From positions 1-64,000 of the forward strand of contig CAILZI010000056.1 in assembly GCA_903838675.1 (NCBI GenBank): a stretch of DNA of 64,000 nucleotides, given 5' to 3'. The DNA is from an uncultured Verrucomicrobiota bacterium (lineage in GTDB: Bacteria; Verrucomicrobiota; Verrucomicrobiia; Verrucomicrobiales; Verrucomicrobiaceae). Below the pieces are notes generated by a model. That model did no database searches and was not told the DNA's origin. It saw only the letters and a program-made list of their open reading frames with translations. A program made the translations under genes and the position numbers. Shown one piece after another: positions 39,985 to 49,503 of the stretch (position 1 is the stretch's first letter; each line of letters starts with the position of its first letter).

Positions 39985-41301
39985 TCAGTTGATGACGTTC
40001 ACGGACTCAATGAGGCGCGGATCGCGCCATGGATACAGGCTGTATTTGGCCAGGCCACGGAGGTAGAGCCAGCTCATGGTGCCAAAGACGGCGCACAGCG
40101 CGGCGATGTCCTGCACCCAGGCGCCTGCGACCCAGACGCCGATGCCCAAGGACGGACCACGCTCAGGGATCACATTCCAGTAGATGTCGACCAAGTGCAT
40201 GAAAAGGATCCAGAGACAGCCGAGGCTGATGACCACCGGATTCTTTTTGCGCTTCTGCGAGAGGAGGAAAAGGAAGGGAACGATGAAATGCCCAAGAAGA
40301 ATGAAGATGGAAACAGCGCGCCACCCTTCCGTGTTACGGATGAGGTAGAAGCGGGTTTCTTCCGTGATGTTGGCATACCAGATCAGGAAATACTGGCTGA
40401 AGGAGATGTAGGCCCAGAACACCGTGAAGGCGAAGAGCAGCTTGCCCATGAGGTGGTAATGCTCGTCCGTGACCACCTTTTGCAGGTAGCCCAAGCCGCG
40501 CAGCCAGGTGACGACCAAAATCGACACTGCCATGGAGGCCCAGGCGCAGCCGGCAAAGATGTACACACCCCACATGGTGGAAAACCAATTGTAGTCCAGA
40601 CCCACAAGCCAGTCGTAGGCGGCGAAGGTCACGATCAGTGCGAAGGGCAACAGCACAATGCATGAGAACTGACGTGACCAGATGGTGTGCTTGATGTCTC
40701 CATCCTGCTCCTGTTGGAGGGACTTTCCACGCAGCGTGCGGGCGATGAACCAGAGGATGAGGAAATAAGCGACAAAACGGGAGTACCAGGAGAACCCGTT
40801 GGTCAGGTTCATGTACCCGAACTTGGTGACCAGTACATGGAGATGAGGATTGTCCTCCGCCATGTGATGAAGCGCCTGCTTCACGGTGGTGGGGTGATCC
40901 GCATGGGCGGCATGTTCCGCTGCCGTGCGATGATGGCCCATCCATTCATAGAGTGGTTTGTTCACCGCCGTAAGGAGCAGCGGGGAGGCGAAAATGGCCA
41001 GAGGGACAACCATGTTGGCCAAGTTTTCCCAGATGCGGCGCACAGCGACGCCCCAGCTGGAATTGGAAGCGCTGTGGAGCAAAATCCAGAAGCAGCCACC
41101 GACCACGAAGGTGAAGGTGAAGAAGACAGCGAACAGCCAGGAGTAGGCAAAGGTGTCCGTGCTGGTGAAGAAGAAGTAGGCCGAAGCTGCGATACCGAGC
41201 AGGCCAAAGAGGCCTAGCGTGCCAATGAGCTTGCCGCCCTTGGCCGGTTCGAATTTTTCTCCGCCCTGGGGCAGATCTTTGAAGGTGACGTGGTGACTCA
41301 T
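39985..41301 (-). CDS. actF: Alternative complex III subunit ActF (NrfD-like, quinone-binding)
   Basis: A 438-residue membrane protein with about ten helices. It has the ActF character: a second NrfD-like subunit that does not bind a redox cofactor but forms part of the membrane arm. Segments such as TFAYSWLFAVFFTFTFVVGG, SSWGVAVRRIWENLANMVVP and FIVPFLFLLSQKRKKNPVVI match ActF proteins. ACIII oxidises quinol and reduces cytochrome c, replacing the bc1 complex. It is the last canonical act gene and is followed by the small membrane protein at 39548. Confidence 0.9.
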   Translation of the reverse strand: MSHHVTFKDLPQGGEKFEPAKGGKLIGTLGLFGLLGIAASAYFFFTSTDTFAYSWLFAVFFTFTFVVGGCFWILLHSASNSSWGVAVRRIWENLANMVVPLAIFASPLLLTAVNKPLYEWMGHHRTAAEHAAHADHPTTVKQALHHMAEDNPHLHVLVTKFGYMNLTNGFSWYSRFVAYFLILWFIARTLRGKSLQQEQDGDIKHTIWSRQFSCIVLLPFALIVTFAAYDWLVGLDYNWFSTMWGVYIFAGCAWASMAVSILVVTWLRGLGYLQKVVTDEHYHLMGKLLFAFTVFWAYISFSQYFLIWYANITEETRFYLIRNTEGWRAVSIFILLGHFIVPFLFLLSQKRKKNPVVISLGCLWILFMHLVDIYWNVIPERGPSLGIGVWVAGAWVQDIAALCAVFGTMSWLYLRGLAKYSLYPWRDPRLIESVNVIN

Positions 41302-41325
41302 GCCGGGATTCGCGTGATCGTGCCG

Positions 41326-42009
41326 TTACTGGAGGGGAAGGGTGACGCCAGACTCTTTAGCGGCGAGTTGCAGGGAGCGGATGTAGACCACAATGGCCCA
41401 GCGGTCGCGCAAGGTGATGTTGCCGCCGTAGCTGCCCATCAGACCTTTGCCATTGGTGATGACATCGAAGATGGCACCATCCGCACGGAAGGCGGCGGCA
41501 TTGGCAGGATCCGTGTTGCCGGGCTGCTGAAAGTTGAAAGCGGTAAGAATGCCGTATTTGGAAGTCACACCCTTGCCGTTGCCCGACGCACCGTGGCAGA
41601 TGGCGCAATGGATGCCGAAACGCTGCTCTCCGCGCTTGAGGAAGGCTTCATTGAAGACTGCCGGGTCGCCGGTGATTTCGGTAGGCAGGCCGTCGCCATA
41701 GAAGTCACCGACTTTGCCAGTGTCATAATAACCGAGTCCGCTGGTGAAAGCGACGCGAGTGGGCTTGGCACCCTCGGCTGCGGGTTTCGCTGGGATTTCA
41801 AAACCCATCGGCAGAGTGCCTTTGACCGGCATGCGTGCACCACGGCCATCGGCGAAGAATTCGCTGGAGGCCTGATACTTGATCTTGGCCTGATGGTCCA
41901 TGTCAGGGATGATTTCGAGCGGCGGCAGTTCGGACTTGCTGCCACGGAAACCGAACGCGCTCACGATGATCGCGCCGACAAAAAGATAACTGAGAAAGAA
42001 GTACTTCAT
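41326..42009 (-). CDS. actE: Alternative complex III cytochrome c subunit ActE
   Basis: A 227-residue exported monoheme cytochrome c with an N-terminal hydrophobic segment (YFFLSYLFVGAIIVSAF). Heme attachment is CAICH in FGIHCAICHGASGNGKG, and an axial Met may be that in GLMGSYGGNI. The pattern around PVKGTLPMGFEIP and RGEQRFGIHC is as in ActE of ACIII clusters, where this subunit passes electrons out to the oxidase. Length is normal. Confidence 0.92.
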   Translation of the reverse strand: MKYFFLSYLFVGAIIVSAFGFRGSKSELPPLEIIPDMDHQAKIKYQASSEFFADGRGARMPVKGTLPMGFEIPAKPAAEGAKPTRVAFTSGLGYYDTGKVGDFYGDGLPTEITGDPAVFNEAFLKRGEQRFGIHCAICHGASGNGKGVTSKYGILTAFNFQQPGNTDPANAAAFRADGAIFDVITNGKGLMGSYGGNITLRDRWAIVVYIRSLQLAAKESGVTLPLQ

Positions 42010-42027
42010 GGTGCGGGTAAGCGAGGC

Positions 42028-42627
42028 TTAGATTTCGTCCTCCACGAGTTCGATGTTCTTGCCGCCGGCCTTTTCGAGAAGGCTCTTGGTGCCTTCCTGG
42101 GAGAATTTGGGATCGCGGGCTTCGATGCAGACGAAGAAACCGTCGTCCGAGAACTTGCTGAAGTTCTTGGAAACAAAGAGCGGGTGGTTCCACCGCGGCA
42201 GTCCGATGAGCGCCAGCAGCCCGAACAGCGTGGTGAATGCACTGAACAGAATTGTCAGCTCAAACATCACCGGGAAGAATGCAGGAAGAGTCCAGATGTC
42301 GGTCGGTTTGCCCTGCACCACGGTTGGGTAGGTTTCGACGATCTTCTGCAGGAAACCGAGGCCGATGTGGCTCCAGAAATTGGTCTGCGTGATCGTTTCC
42401 AGGGTGAAAGCGACCGTGGTGCCGGTGATGCCACCGCAGAAGACGAACATGGGCAGCTTTGAGCGTGGATTGCCCATCGCATCGTCCATGCCGTGAATCG
42501 CGAAGGGCGAATGCACGTCCCAGCGCTGATAGCCGGCATCGCGCACATGCTCGGCGGCATGATAGAGATCCTTCACGCTGTCAAATTCAGCGAGGTAGCC
42601 GTGGACTCGTTTGAGGGTGGTGCTCAC
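42028..42627 (-). CDS. actD: Alternative complex III subunit ActD (DUF3341)
   Basis: A 199-residue membrane protein of the DUF3341 family. The N-terminal domain (VHGYLAEFDSVKDLYHAAEH, WDVHSPFAIHGMDDAMG) precedes two helices (FVFCGGITGTTVAFTL; MFELTILFSAFTTLFGLLAL). ActD packs against ActC/ActF in ACIII. The start codon is GTG at 42627, 21 bases after actC. The C-terminal segment EARDPKFSQEGTKSLLEKAG resembles a small metal-binding-type fold tail and is normal for the family. Confidence 0.92.
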   Translation of the reverse strand: MSTTLKRVHGYLAEFDSVKDLYHAAEHVRDAGYQRWDVHSPFAIHGMDDAMGNPRSKLPMFVFCGGITGTTVAFTLETITQTNFWSHIGLGFLQKIVETYPTVVQGKPTDIWTLPAFFPVMFELTILFSAFTTLFGLLALIGLPRWNHPLFVSKNFSKFSDDGFFVCIEARDPKFSQEGTKSLLEKAGGKNIELVEDEI

Positions 42628-42648
42628 AGTCAGGGTTCGGTTTAAATG

Positions 42649-44112
42649 TTAGGCGGCAACGGGTTTGGCGACGTGGCGGTCAGGATAGTCCATGAGGTCT
42701 TCCTCCTGGATGCCAGGCTCAGCATGGTCGTCATGATGGGCGTTCGACTGCGGCAGGACGCCTTTGACTTCGCCGATGGCGATGACGGGCAGGAAGCGCA
42801 GGAACAGCAGGAACAGCATCATGAAGAAGCCGAAGGTGCCGAGGAAAGTGTACTTATCGACCCAGGTAGCCTCATACACGCGCCAGGATCCAGGTGTCAT
42901 GTGGCGCTCCAGTGTGGTGGCGATGATGACGTAGCGTTCGAACCACATGCCGGCGTTCACGAACATGCAGACGATCATGACGACCCACACATTGTGGCGG
43001 CACCAGCGGCTCCAGAAGAGCTGCGGAGCAAACACGTTGCAGCTGAACATCCAGTAGTAAGCCCAGGTAGAAGGGCCGGTAAGACCACGGAGGGTGAAGG
43101 CGGCGGCTTCATACGGATTCGCGCTGTAGTAAGCCACGAAGAGCTCCATGCAGTAGGCGTAACCGACGATCGTACCTGTGAGCAGGATGATCTTGGCCAT
43201 GTTGTCCACATGCTTCGGCGTGATGAGGTCATCAAGGCCGTAAATGCGGCGCACTGGAAGCATCAGGGTCAGCACCATCGCGAAACCACCGAAGATGGCG
43301 CCTGCGACGAAGTAGGGTGGGAAAATTGTGGTGTGCCAGCCAGGAACGACAGAGGTGGCGAAATCGAAGGACACGACCGAGTGCACGGAAAGCACCAGCG
43401 GCGTGGAGAGAGCAGCCAGAAGCATGTAGGCAGTCTCGTAATGGCTCCAGTGGCGGTTACCACCGCGCCAGCCGAGGGCAAACAGGCCGTAGAGGAATTT
43501 TTTCAAGCCAGGGCGGCAGCGGTCACGCAGCGTGGCAAGGTCGGGCACGAGACCCAGGAACCAGAACACGGCAGAAACGCTGAAGTAGGTCGAAACGGCG
43601 AACACGTCCCAGAGAAGCGGCGATTTGAAGTTCTGCCAGATGGCATTGGCGTTTGGAATCGGAGCGAGGAACCACACCATCCATACACGACCAACGTGGA
43701 AGGCCGGGAAGAGACCGGCGCACATCACGGCGAAGATCGTCATGGCTTCTGCAGCGCGGTTCACCGACGTACGCCACTTCTGGCGGGTGAGGAACAAGAT
43801 GGCGGAAATGAGCGTACCGGCGTGACCGATACCGATCCAGAACACGAAGTTCGTGATGTCCCAGGCCCAGGCGACTGGCTGCTTTTGACCCCAGACACCG
43901 ACGCCGGTGGAAATTAGGTAAGTGAAACAGAAGACCATCAGCCCGGTCAGCAACACGGAAGGAACAAACAGGATCCACCAAAGAGCGGGCTGCTTGTTTT
44001 CCACGATGCCGCAGATGCGGTTCGTGATCCAAGAATAGGAGCGGTTGTTCAACACCAGCGGCTCGCGGTCGAGGATGCGCGGGGTGTTAGATGCTGTGGC
44101 GGAGGCGTCCAT
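42649..44112 (-). CDS. actC: Alternative complex III subunit ActC (NrfD/PsrC family)
   Basis: A 487-residue membrane protein of about ten helices, the quinol-oxidising NrfD-type subunit of ACIII. Characteristic segments are [53 protein letters not shown], and [20 protein letters not shown]. The His/Asp residues in the SFDFA...GWH segment belong to the quinone site region of the family. It lies 9 bases after actB. The C-terminus extends into a cytoplasmic tail ([17 protein letters not shown]). Confidence 0.94.
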   Translation of the reverse strand: MDASATASNTPRILDREPLVLNNRSYSWITNRICGIVENKQPALWWILFVPSVLLTGLMVFCFTYLISTGVGVWGQKQPVAWAWDITNFVFWIGIGHAGTLISAILFLTRQKWRTSVNRAAEAMTIFAVMCAGLFPAFHVGRVWMVWFLAPIPNANAIWQNFKSPLLWDVFAVSTYFSVSAVFWFLGLVPDLATLRDRCRPGLKKFLYGLFALGWRGGNRHWSHYETAYMLLAALSTPLVLSVHSVVSFDFATSVVPGWHTTIFPPYFVAGAIFGGFAMVLTLMLPVRRIYGLDDLITPKHVDNMAKIILLTGTIVGYAYCMELFVAYYSANPYEAAAFTLRGLTGPSTWAYYWMFSCNVFAPQLFWSRWCRHNVWVVMIVCMFVNAGMWFERYVIIATTLERHMTPGSWRVYEATWVDKYTFLGTFGFFMMLFLLFLRFLPVIAIGEVKGVLPQSNAHHDDHAEPGIQEEDLMDYPDRHVAKPVAA

Positions 44113-44121
44113 GTGTCCGGG

Positions 44122-47100
44122 TTAGTATTGATTGTTGCTCCACACGGCGATGTTTTCTGCGCCGGGCATGTTCTTGTTCGGATTGCGCAGACGGGCGAGG
44201 TAGCTCGTGCGCGGGCGTGTGCCGATGTATTTGAGCAACTGGTAGTCGCGTGGAGAAGCCTTCGCTTTGACGATGGCGGATTTCGGATCGGCCAGATCGC
44301 CGAAGACAATCGCTTCCGCCGGGCAGGACTGCTGGCAGGCGGTTTTGACGGTGTCGGTCGGCACGCGGAAGTTCTTCGTATCGCGCTGCACCTGCTTCTG
44401 CAAGATCTTGGCGGATTCGAGGCGCTGCACGCAGTAGGTACACTTCTCGATAACGCCGCGCATGCGGACAGTGACGTTCGGGTTGCGCTGGAGGCGGAGG
44501 CTTTCGTCTTCGCGCTTCTCACCCAGAGGACCAGCGTAAAGGTTGCCGACTTTCATGCCGAGGACGGTGGTGTCGATCAGCGGGTTGCGCTTGTTGTAGT
44601 CGAACCAGTTGAAGCGGCGGGCGGTGTAAGGGCAGTTGTTCGCGCAGTAGCGCGTGCCGATGCAGCGGTTGTAAGCCATGGCGTTGAGGCCATCAGGCGT
44701 GTGAACAGTGGCGTTCACGGGGCAGACGGTTTCGCACGGGGCGGACTCGCACTGCTGGCAGGCCAGCGGCTGATGCACCATTTCGGCGTTTTCAAGCTGC
44801 TCAGGGGTCGGGTTGTCTTCGGCCCAAGTGCTTTCCTGTTCGACTTCGTTCTTGCCCCATTTGGCGACCGCAAAGTAGCGGTCCATGCGGATCCACTGCA
44901 TCACGCGGCCTTTGCGGACCTGGTCTTTACCGACGACTGGGATGTTGTTTTCGCTCTGGCAGGCGACGATACAAGCTGTGCAACCAATGCACTTGCTGAG
45001 ATCGATCGACATGCCCCACTGGTGCTGCTTCTCGTAGTCGAAGCCGTCTGGGTTCTCTTCGGATTTCACCCCGACCTGGCCTTTGTAGAAGGAAATGTTC
45101 TCCGGGATGTGGCCGTCCATGCCAGTCTTCTGTGCGAAGGCCACGTCCTTGTTGAAGGTGTCGAGAGTGCCTTCACGATAAAGCGCACGGCCTTCCATTG
45201 TGTTCTGATCCTGCGTGATGCCAAGTTCAGCGATGGTAGGGAGCACTTCGATCTTGGCTCCGCTCAGGACGAACGTCCCGGGCTGTTTGCGCAGAACATA
45301 AGCGTTCACGCCTTTGTCACCGCCGACTACGCCAACGCCACTCTGGCCGTAGCCCAGTGGCAGGGTGATGGAATTGGACACATGCCCTGGAGCTTCGATG
45401 GCAGGGATTTCGATCGATGTATCACCTACGGTGATTTTGACGAGCTGGCCTTCTTTAAGACCCAGACGACGGAAGGTGACGGAACCAATCCAAGCCGCAT
45501 TTTCCCAAGTGAGTTTCGTCACTGGATCGGGCGCTTCCTGAAGCCAGGCATTGTTGATGTAGCGACCATCATAGACACTGGAGTCGGCCACGAGCACAAC
45601 TTCAGGAGCGTCATCCGTAGGTGCTGCTACAGGGGTGGCTTTAGCGACGAAGCCAGCGACGTCGGCGACATTCGGAGCCGTGGTGGCCTTGGCGTAAGCG
45701 GAGCCTTTGAGGAAGCCGTCACGCAGGGTGAAATTCCATTTCGTTTCGTCGAGGCTGCCAGCCACGGTGGCGAAGGTGTCGCGCACGGCGGTGTAGGCGG
45801 CGTCTGTGGCGGAGGCAGCAGGAGCGGCGCCAGCGGCTGGAGCAGCAGCTTCGACCGGGCCAAGCTTTTTACGGCCCAGAAGCGAGAGCAGGATTTCTAC
45901 TCGGCTGGCACCGTCATAAAGAGGGGCGATCATCGGCTGGACGATCGAGTAGGTGCCATCAGCGGCACGCACATCTCCCCAGACTTCAAGGTAGTGAGCA
46001 GCAGGAATGTGCAGCGCAGCCTGACGTGCGGTGTTGTTTTTCTGCGTGCCGACGTGAATGAGATTCACGCCTTTGTCAGCTACGAGCTTGGCCAGTGCGG
46101 CAGCGTCTGGAGCGTCGTAGTATAGGCTGGATGGAGTCAGCGAAAGGAGGGTCTTGACCTGTCCGCCGGCAATTGCTGTCTTCAGATCAGCAAATGTGCC
46201 GAGATCAGGACCAGCAGGGGCTTGCAGCAGATCGATAGTCGATCCGTAAGCACCCAGAGCGTTGTTGATCGAAGCCACCAGCGCATGTACTTCCGCGCCG
46301 TAGCGGGAACCAGCGATAACGACGGCCTTGCCTTTATTGTCGATCAGATCATGCACCGCAGGGGTGATCCAGTCTTTGAGGCTGGCTGGCGCAGTGTCGG
46401 CCAGAGCCTTGGCGGAGGCGTCTCCAAGCTGGGCAGCGATCACTGCCGCCGCCACCGGAATAAGGCTTGCCGCGAGGGGCTTGCGATGATCGGCCATGCC
46501 GCCGGTCAGCGTGTAACGATTTTCCAGGACGTAGAGGCGGTTCATATCCGCCGTCTTCGCGTCCTTCGCACGATGCTTGGTGAAGGCAGAAATAGGTTCG
46601 CCTGCCACTGGATCCACGCCGAGGAAGTCACAGTCCAGCGAGAAAATGCGCATCGCGTAGCCAAGCTTCACGAAAGGCTTCACACCCGCGCCGAGCACTT
46701 CCTTGCTGGCAGCGGTCTGGCCTTCGCCACCCACTGCTTCATATTGGAAAAGTTTGATCTGAGGAAAAGCAGCCTTCACCTCACCCAACAGACGTTGGTA
46801 GGTCGGAGAGGTCGAGCCACCCATCACGATGCCAAGGCTGGCACCCGAGGACTTTTTCGCTTCAGCGATGGCGGCGGCGAGCAAGTCGTTCGCCTTGGCC
46901 CAGGAAAGTTCATTGCCACTGCCCATGGGCTTCTGCGAGCGCTCAGGATCGTAAAGATCCAGAATTGAAGCCTGTGCAAAGCTGCTGATACCACCACCGA
47001 GCGGGTGTAGCGGATTGCCGGAAAGGTGCGTCGGACGGCCCTCATGCGTAGTGACGACCAAGGGCACAGCACCACCGTTTTGCGGCATGGTTGTGGCGTA

Positions 47101-47388
47101 AAGGAGCGACTTGCCAGGCACCATCCACTCAACGTGCTGGGTATAAGGCAGGATGTTGACGAGGGGACGGCGGCAGCTGGCCAGACCCATCATGCCCACG
47201 CTGGCACCCATGATCTTCAAAAACTCACGACGGCTGTTCTCACGCTCTTCGTCGTTCAGGGTGTCCCCCTCAGGGAATTCACGACCCAGATTTTTCAAGA
47301 AATCTTCGCGACGGTCCAGTTCGGCGACACTGCGCCAATAGCGCTTGGCGTTTTGCGGCTCCTCAGGATGCTTCCAAATTTTTTTCAT
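44122..47388 (-). CDS. actB: Alternative complex III subunit ActB (molybdopterin-type plus iron-sulfur)
   Basis: The large 1088-residue peripheral subunit of ACIII, fusing a molybdopterin-oxidoreductase-like domain without cofactor (about 50-720) to a four-cluster ferredoxin domain (about 760-1060). A Tat-like motif NSRREFLKIMGAS lies at about 51-63. Cluster-binding motifs include CIGCTACIVACQSENN, CQQCESAPCETVCPVNA, CIGTRYCANNCPYTARRF, CTYCVQRLES and CQQSCPAEAIVFGD. It relays electrons from the quinol site in ActC to the ActA/ActE hemes. It begins 22 bases after actA. Confidence 0.95.
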   Translation of the reverse strand: MKKIWKHPEEPQNAKRYWRSVAELDRREDFLKNLGREFPEGDTLNDEERENSRREFLKIMGASVGMMGLASCRRPLVNILPYTQHVEWMVPGKSLLYATTMPQNGGAVPLVVTTHEGRPTHLSGNPLHPLGGGISSFAQASILDLYDPERSQKPMGSGNELSWAKANDLLAAAIAEAKKSSGASLGIVMGGSTSPTYQRLLGEVKAAFPQIKLFQYEAVGGEGQTAASKEVLGAGVKPFVKLGYAMRIFSLDCDFLGVDPVAGEPISAFTKHRAKDAKTADMNRLYVLENRYTLTGGMADHRKPLAASLIPVAAAVIAAQLGDASAKALADTAPASLKDWITPAVHDLIDNKGKAVVIAGSRYGAEVHALVASINNALGAYGSTIDLLQAPAGPDLGTFADLKTAIAGGQVKTLLSLTPSSLYYDAPDAAALAKLVADKGVNLIHVGTQKNNTARQAALHIPAAHYLEVWGDVRAADGTYSIVQPMIAPLYDGASRVEILLSLLGRKKLGPVEAAAPAAGAAPAASATDAAYTAVRDTFATVAGSLDETKWNFTLRDGFLKGSAYAKATTAPNVADVAGFVAKATPVAAPTDDAPEVVLVADSSVYDGRYINNAWLQEAPDPVTKLTWENAAWIGSVTFRRLGLKEGQLVKITVGDTSIEIPAIEAPGHVSNSITLPLGYGQSGVGVVGGDKGVNAYVLRKQPGTFVLSGAKIEVLPTIAELGITQDQNTMEGRALYREGTLDTFNKDVAFAQKTGMDGHIPENISFYKGQVGVKSEENPDGFDYEKQHQWGMSIDLSKCIGCTACIVACQSENNIPVVGKDQVRKGRVMQWIRMDRYFAVAKWGKNEVEQESTWAEDNPTPEQLENAEMVHQPLACQQCESAPCETVCPVNATVHTPDGLNAMAYNRCIGTRYCANNCPYTARRFNWFDYNKRNPLIDTTVLGMKVGNLYAGPLGEKREDESLRLQRNPNVTVRMRGVIEKCTYCVQRLESAKILQKQVQRDTKNFRVPTDTVKTACQQSCPAEAIVFGDLADPKSAIVKAKASPRDYQLLKYIGTRPRTSYLARLRNPNKNMPGAENIAVWSNNQY

Positions 47389-47410
47389 GTGTCAGAAAAA
47401 GGGGCGCGGG

Positions 47411-48217
47411 TTAGCGGTGGCAGGCGGTGCAGGATTCCGGCGGCTGAATCTGCCAGTGCTTCTTGATCTGGGTGCCCACTTCAGTCTGGGTCACGTTCTT
47501 ACCGTAGGTTTTCTCAGCGAGAACGACGATCTGTTCAAGACTGTCAGCCTTGGCGCCTTCACCGCCGATCGTGGCGGCGATCTCGCCCGCCGGGACCTTC
47601 TTGTCGAGGAAAGTCTTGTAGAAATCGGCACGCTTCAGGTCACCGGCCTGATAGTCCAGCTTGGTAACGAACTCGAGAGGGCGGAGATTCTTCTCAGGAT
47701 TGCGGTGGCAGTCAAGGCACCAGCCCATGGACTGAGGCTGATCGTGACGGACGACTTCCATCTCGGTGATTTTGCCATGGCAGTTGACGCAGGAGATGCC
47801 GCGGTTGAGATGGGCGCTGTGATTGAAATAGACGTAGTCAGGAGCCTTGTGGACTTTGACCCAGGGGATCGACTTGCCGGTTTCGTTGGCTTTGATCACC
47901 ATCTCCAGCTTGGGAGAATTGCTGCGGATGTTGCCTTTGCCCGGACCATGGCAGTTGAAGCAGGTCTGGTTGGTCGGGACGTTCGAGTGGCTGGAGGTCT
48001 CACCGAAGCTGTGGCAGTAGCGGCAGTCGAGCGCAAGCTGTCCAGCATGGATTTTATGTGAGAATGGCAGCGGCTGCGTCGGTTCATAACCTACGCGAGT
48101 GTATTTCGGTGTGAAGTAGTAGGCGATGCCGACACTCACGCCGAAGGCAATGAACACGACGGCAATGGCGAGCTTGAGCGGCAGCCAGTTGGTCCAACTC
48201 GGAAAAAAGTTACCCAT
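47411..48217 (-). CDS. actA: Alternative complex III pentaheme cytochrome ActA
   Basis: A 268-residue cytochrome with one N-terminal helix (LAIAVVFIAFGVSVGIAYYF) and five CxxCH motifs: CRYCH, CFNCH, CVNCH, CLDCH and CTACH (the last near the C-terminus). Five hemes fits ActA. It is the first gene of the act operon, 20 to 40 bases after a palindromic operator and a sigma70-type promoter. It exchanges electrons between ActB and the outer cytochromes. Confidence 0.95.
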   Translation of the reverse strand: MGNFFPSWTNWLPLKLAIAVVFIAFGVSVGIAYYFTPKYTRVGYEPTQPLPFSHKIHAGQLALDCRYCHSFGETSSHSNVPTNQTCFNCHGPGKGNIRSNSPKLEMVIKANETGKSIPWVKVHKAPDYVYFNHSAHLNRGISCVNCHGKITEMEVVRHDQPQSMGWCLDCHRNPEKNLRPLEFVTKLDYQAGDLKRADFYKTFLDKKVPAGEIAATIGGEGAKADSLEQIVVLAEKTYGKNVTQTEVGTQIKKHWQIQPPESCTACHR

Positions 48218-48237
48218 AGAAAGTGTCGGCAGATGAG

Positions 48238-48257
48238 CTTGTGAAAAATTTCACAAG
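48238..48257. promoter_or_regulatory. CRP/FNR-family-like operator at the actA promoter
   Basis: A 20-bp inverted repeat cttgtgaaaaatttcacaag with nine-base arms and the half-site pattern TGTGA-N6-TCACA, which is the CRP consensus spacing. On the minus strand it starts at the predicted transcription start (about 48258) and extends into the leader. Overlap with +1 would suggest repression when bound, unless a second promoter exists. No CRP-family gene is in the window. Confidence 0.6.
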
Positions 48258-48264
48258 GAGATTT

Positions 48265-48293
48265 AGAATAGGGAGACGTGAGCAGGTTTGCAA
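48265..48293 (-). promoter_or_regulatory. Promoter of the ACIII-oxidase operon
   Basis: Minus-strand -35 TTGCAA (48293-48288), 17-base spacer, -10 TATTCT (48270-48265): four of six matches in each box to the sigma70 consensus with ideal spacing. The predicted start is near 48258, giving a leader of about 40 bases that contains the CRP-like palindrome. No strong Shine-Dalgarno is seen before actA. Confidence 0.6.
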
Positions 48294-48393
48294 CCGTCAT
48301 CTTGTTTTTTTTGAACTTTTATGCGCAAAGCTTGTCTATTGCGAACCTGTCGCAAAAAAATGCCTGTTTTGAGCGTTTTTGCCGCCCATTTCC

Positions 48394-49440
48394 TCAACCC
48401 CACTCGACCCAGAGCACATTGTGCTCAAAATCCAGGGTCAAACGGTAATCTTCCAGCAGATAGGTGCCAAGACGTGACGGCCCGGGCATCACATCCACCT
48501 GTGCAAAGGGGTAATAGGATCCGAAGAGCCCGAGCGCTTTGAACTCCAGCACCCGCACATTCGCTTCCTTGGGTGTCTGCGCGCCGCCGACGCCCGTGAT
48601 CAAGTAGTTTCCCCCCACATCCCAACCGCCATTCTTGTAGCCAAGCACCTCGGCGACGCGACGGTCCAGTTGCACTCCGAAGACAGAACCTGAATCGACC
48701 ACGGCCTCCCAGGAAAGCTTGCGAAATTTAAGCAGCGTCGTGGGCACACCATGCTTCATGCTGAGGTTTGTCTTGTGCATGTGCTTGCGCACCGGCCCTG
48801 GAAAACTGCGGGTAAAACCAAACTCATACTCTTCCTTCAGAAAATCGAGCGTCGCATACTTGCAATTTTTGGCCAGCATGTTGACGCCCAGCAGGGAGAT
48901 GCCCAGATGCTCTTTTAATATGCCCGAACCTACGGTCGTGCGTTGCATGCGGATGATGCATGGCAAGTTTTCCAACCGCCAGGAGCCGATCTGCATGGTC
49001 TGAATGAGCGCCGCCATGCCCGGTACTTTTTCCAGCACTCCCGACATGGTGGGTCGTACCTGCGGCACCGTACGCATTCCATACTCCACCGCCTGCTCAG
49101 CATCGAACACGCTCATGGTCGCGCCGGTGTCGAGCATGTACTTTTTCGGTTTGTGCCCGTTGATGCTGACCTTGAGGTACGGGATGCCTCTTTCATAGTA
49201 CATGGGCAATTTGACCACACCCTCCGGCGGCGGCGTGCTGCGTGTGCGCAAATTTGAGGCGCCTATTTGTGTCTGATGGATCTCAGAAGCAGGAATCGCC
49301 TGTGCCTGCAACTGCTTCTGCATCTCCTCTGGCACGGCCTCCCTTTTCACCGCGAACGATTCGGCACAACCTACGAGAGAAGCTATCACGCCGACCGTCA
49401 GCGCCATTCTTAGAACGATGGTGAAATACAGACGATTCAT
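48394..49440 (-). CDS. Lipoprotein with two aspartic-protease motifs (bilobed retropepsin-like)
   Basis: A 348-residue predicted lipoprotein (signal ALTVGVIASLVGC, lipid Cys25). Two aspartic-protease signatures occur in one chain: KYMLDTGATMSVFD (D104) and AVVDSGSVFGVQL (D249), each followed by a hydrophobic-Gly segment (ITGVGGAQ, second half). This gives a pepsin-like two-lobed arrangement rather than a retropepsin homodimer. The ending RLTLDFEHNVLWVEW is shared with the downstream paralogue. An ATG six codons upstream (49458) is possible, but the chosen one fits the signal peptide. Its substrate is unknown. Confidence 0.8.
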   Translation of the reverse strand: MNRLYFTIVLRMALTVGVIASLVGCAESFAVKREAVPEEMQKQLQAQAIPASEIHQTQIGASNLRTRSTPPPEGVVKLPMYYERGIPYLKVSINGHKPKKYMLDTGATMSVFDAEQAVEYGMRTVPQVRPTMSGVLEKVPGMAALIQTMQIGSWRLENLPCIIRMQRTTVGSGILKEHLGISLLGVNMLAKNCKYATLDFLKEEYEFGFTRSFPGPVRKHMHKTNLSMKHGVPTTLLKFRKLSWEAVVDSGSVFGVQLDRRVAEVLGYKNGGWDVGGNYLITGVGGAQTPKEANVRVLEFKALGLFGSYYPFAQVDVMPGPSRLGTYLLEDYRLTLDFEHNVLWVEWG

Positions 49441-49503
49441 AGTGTGGGAGCCATTCATTGCAGGGTAGCCACTGTCAACAAGCAGCCCTCACAAGAGTTG
49501 TGC

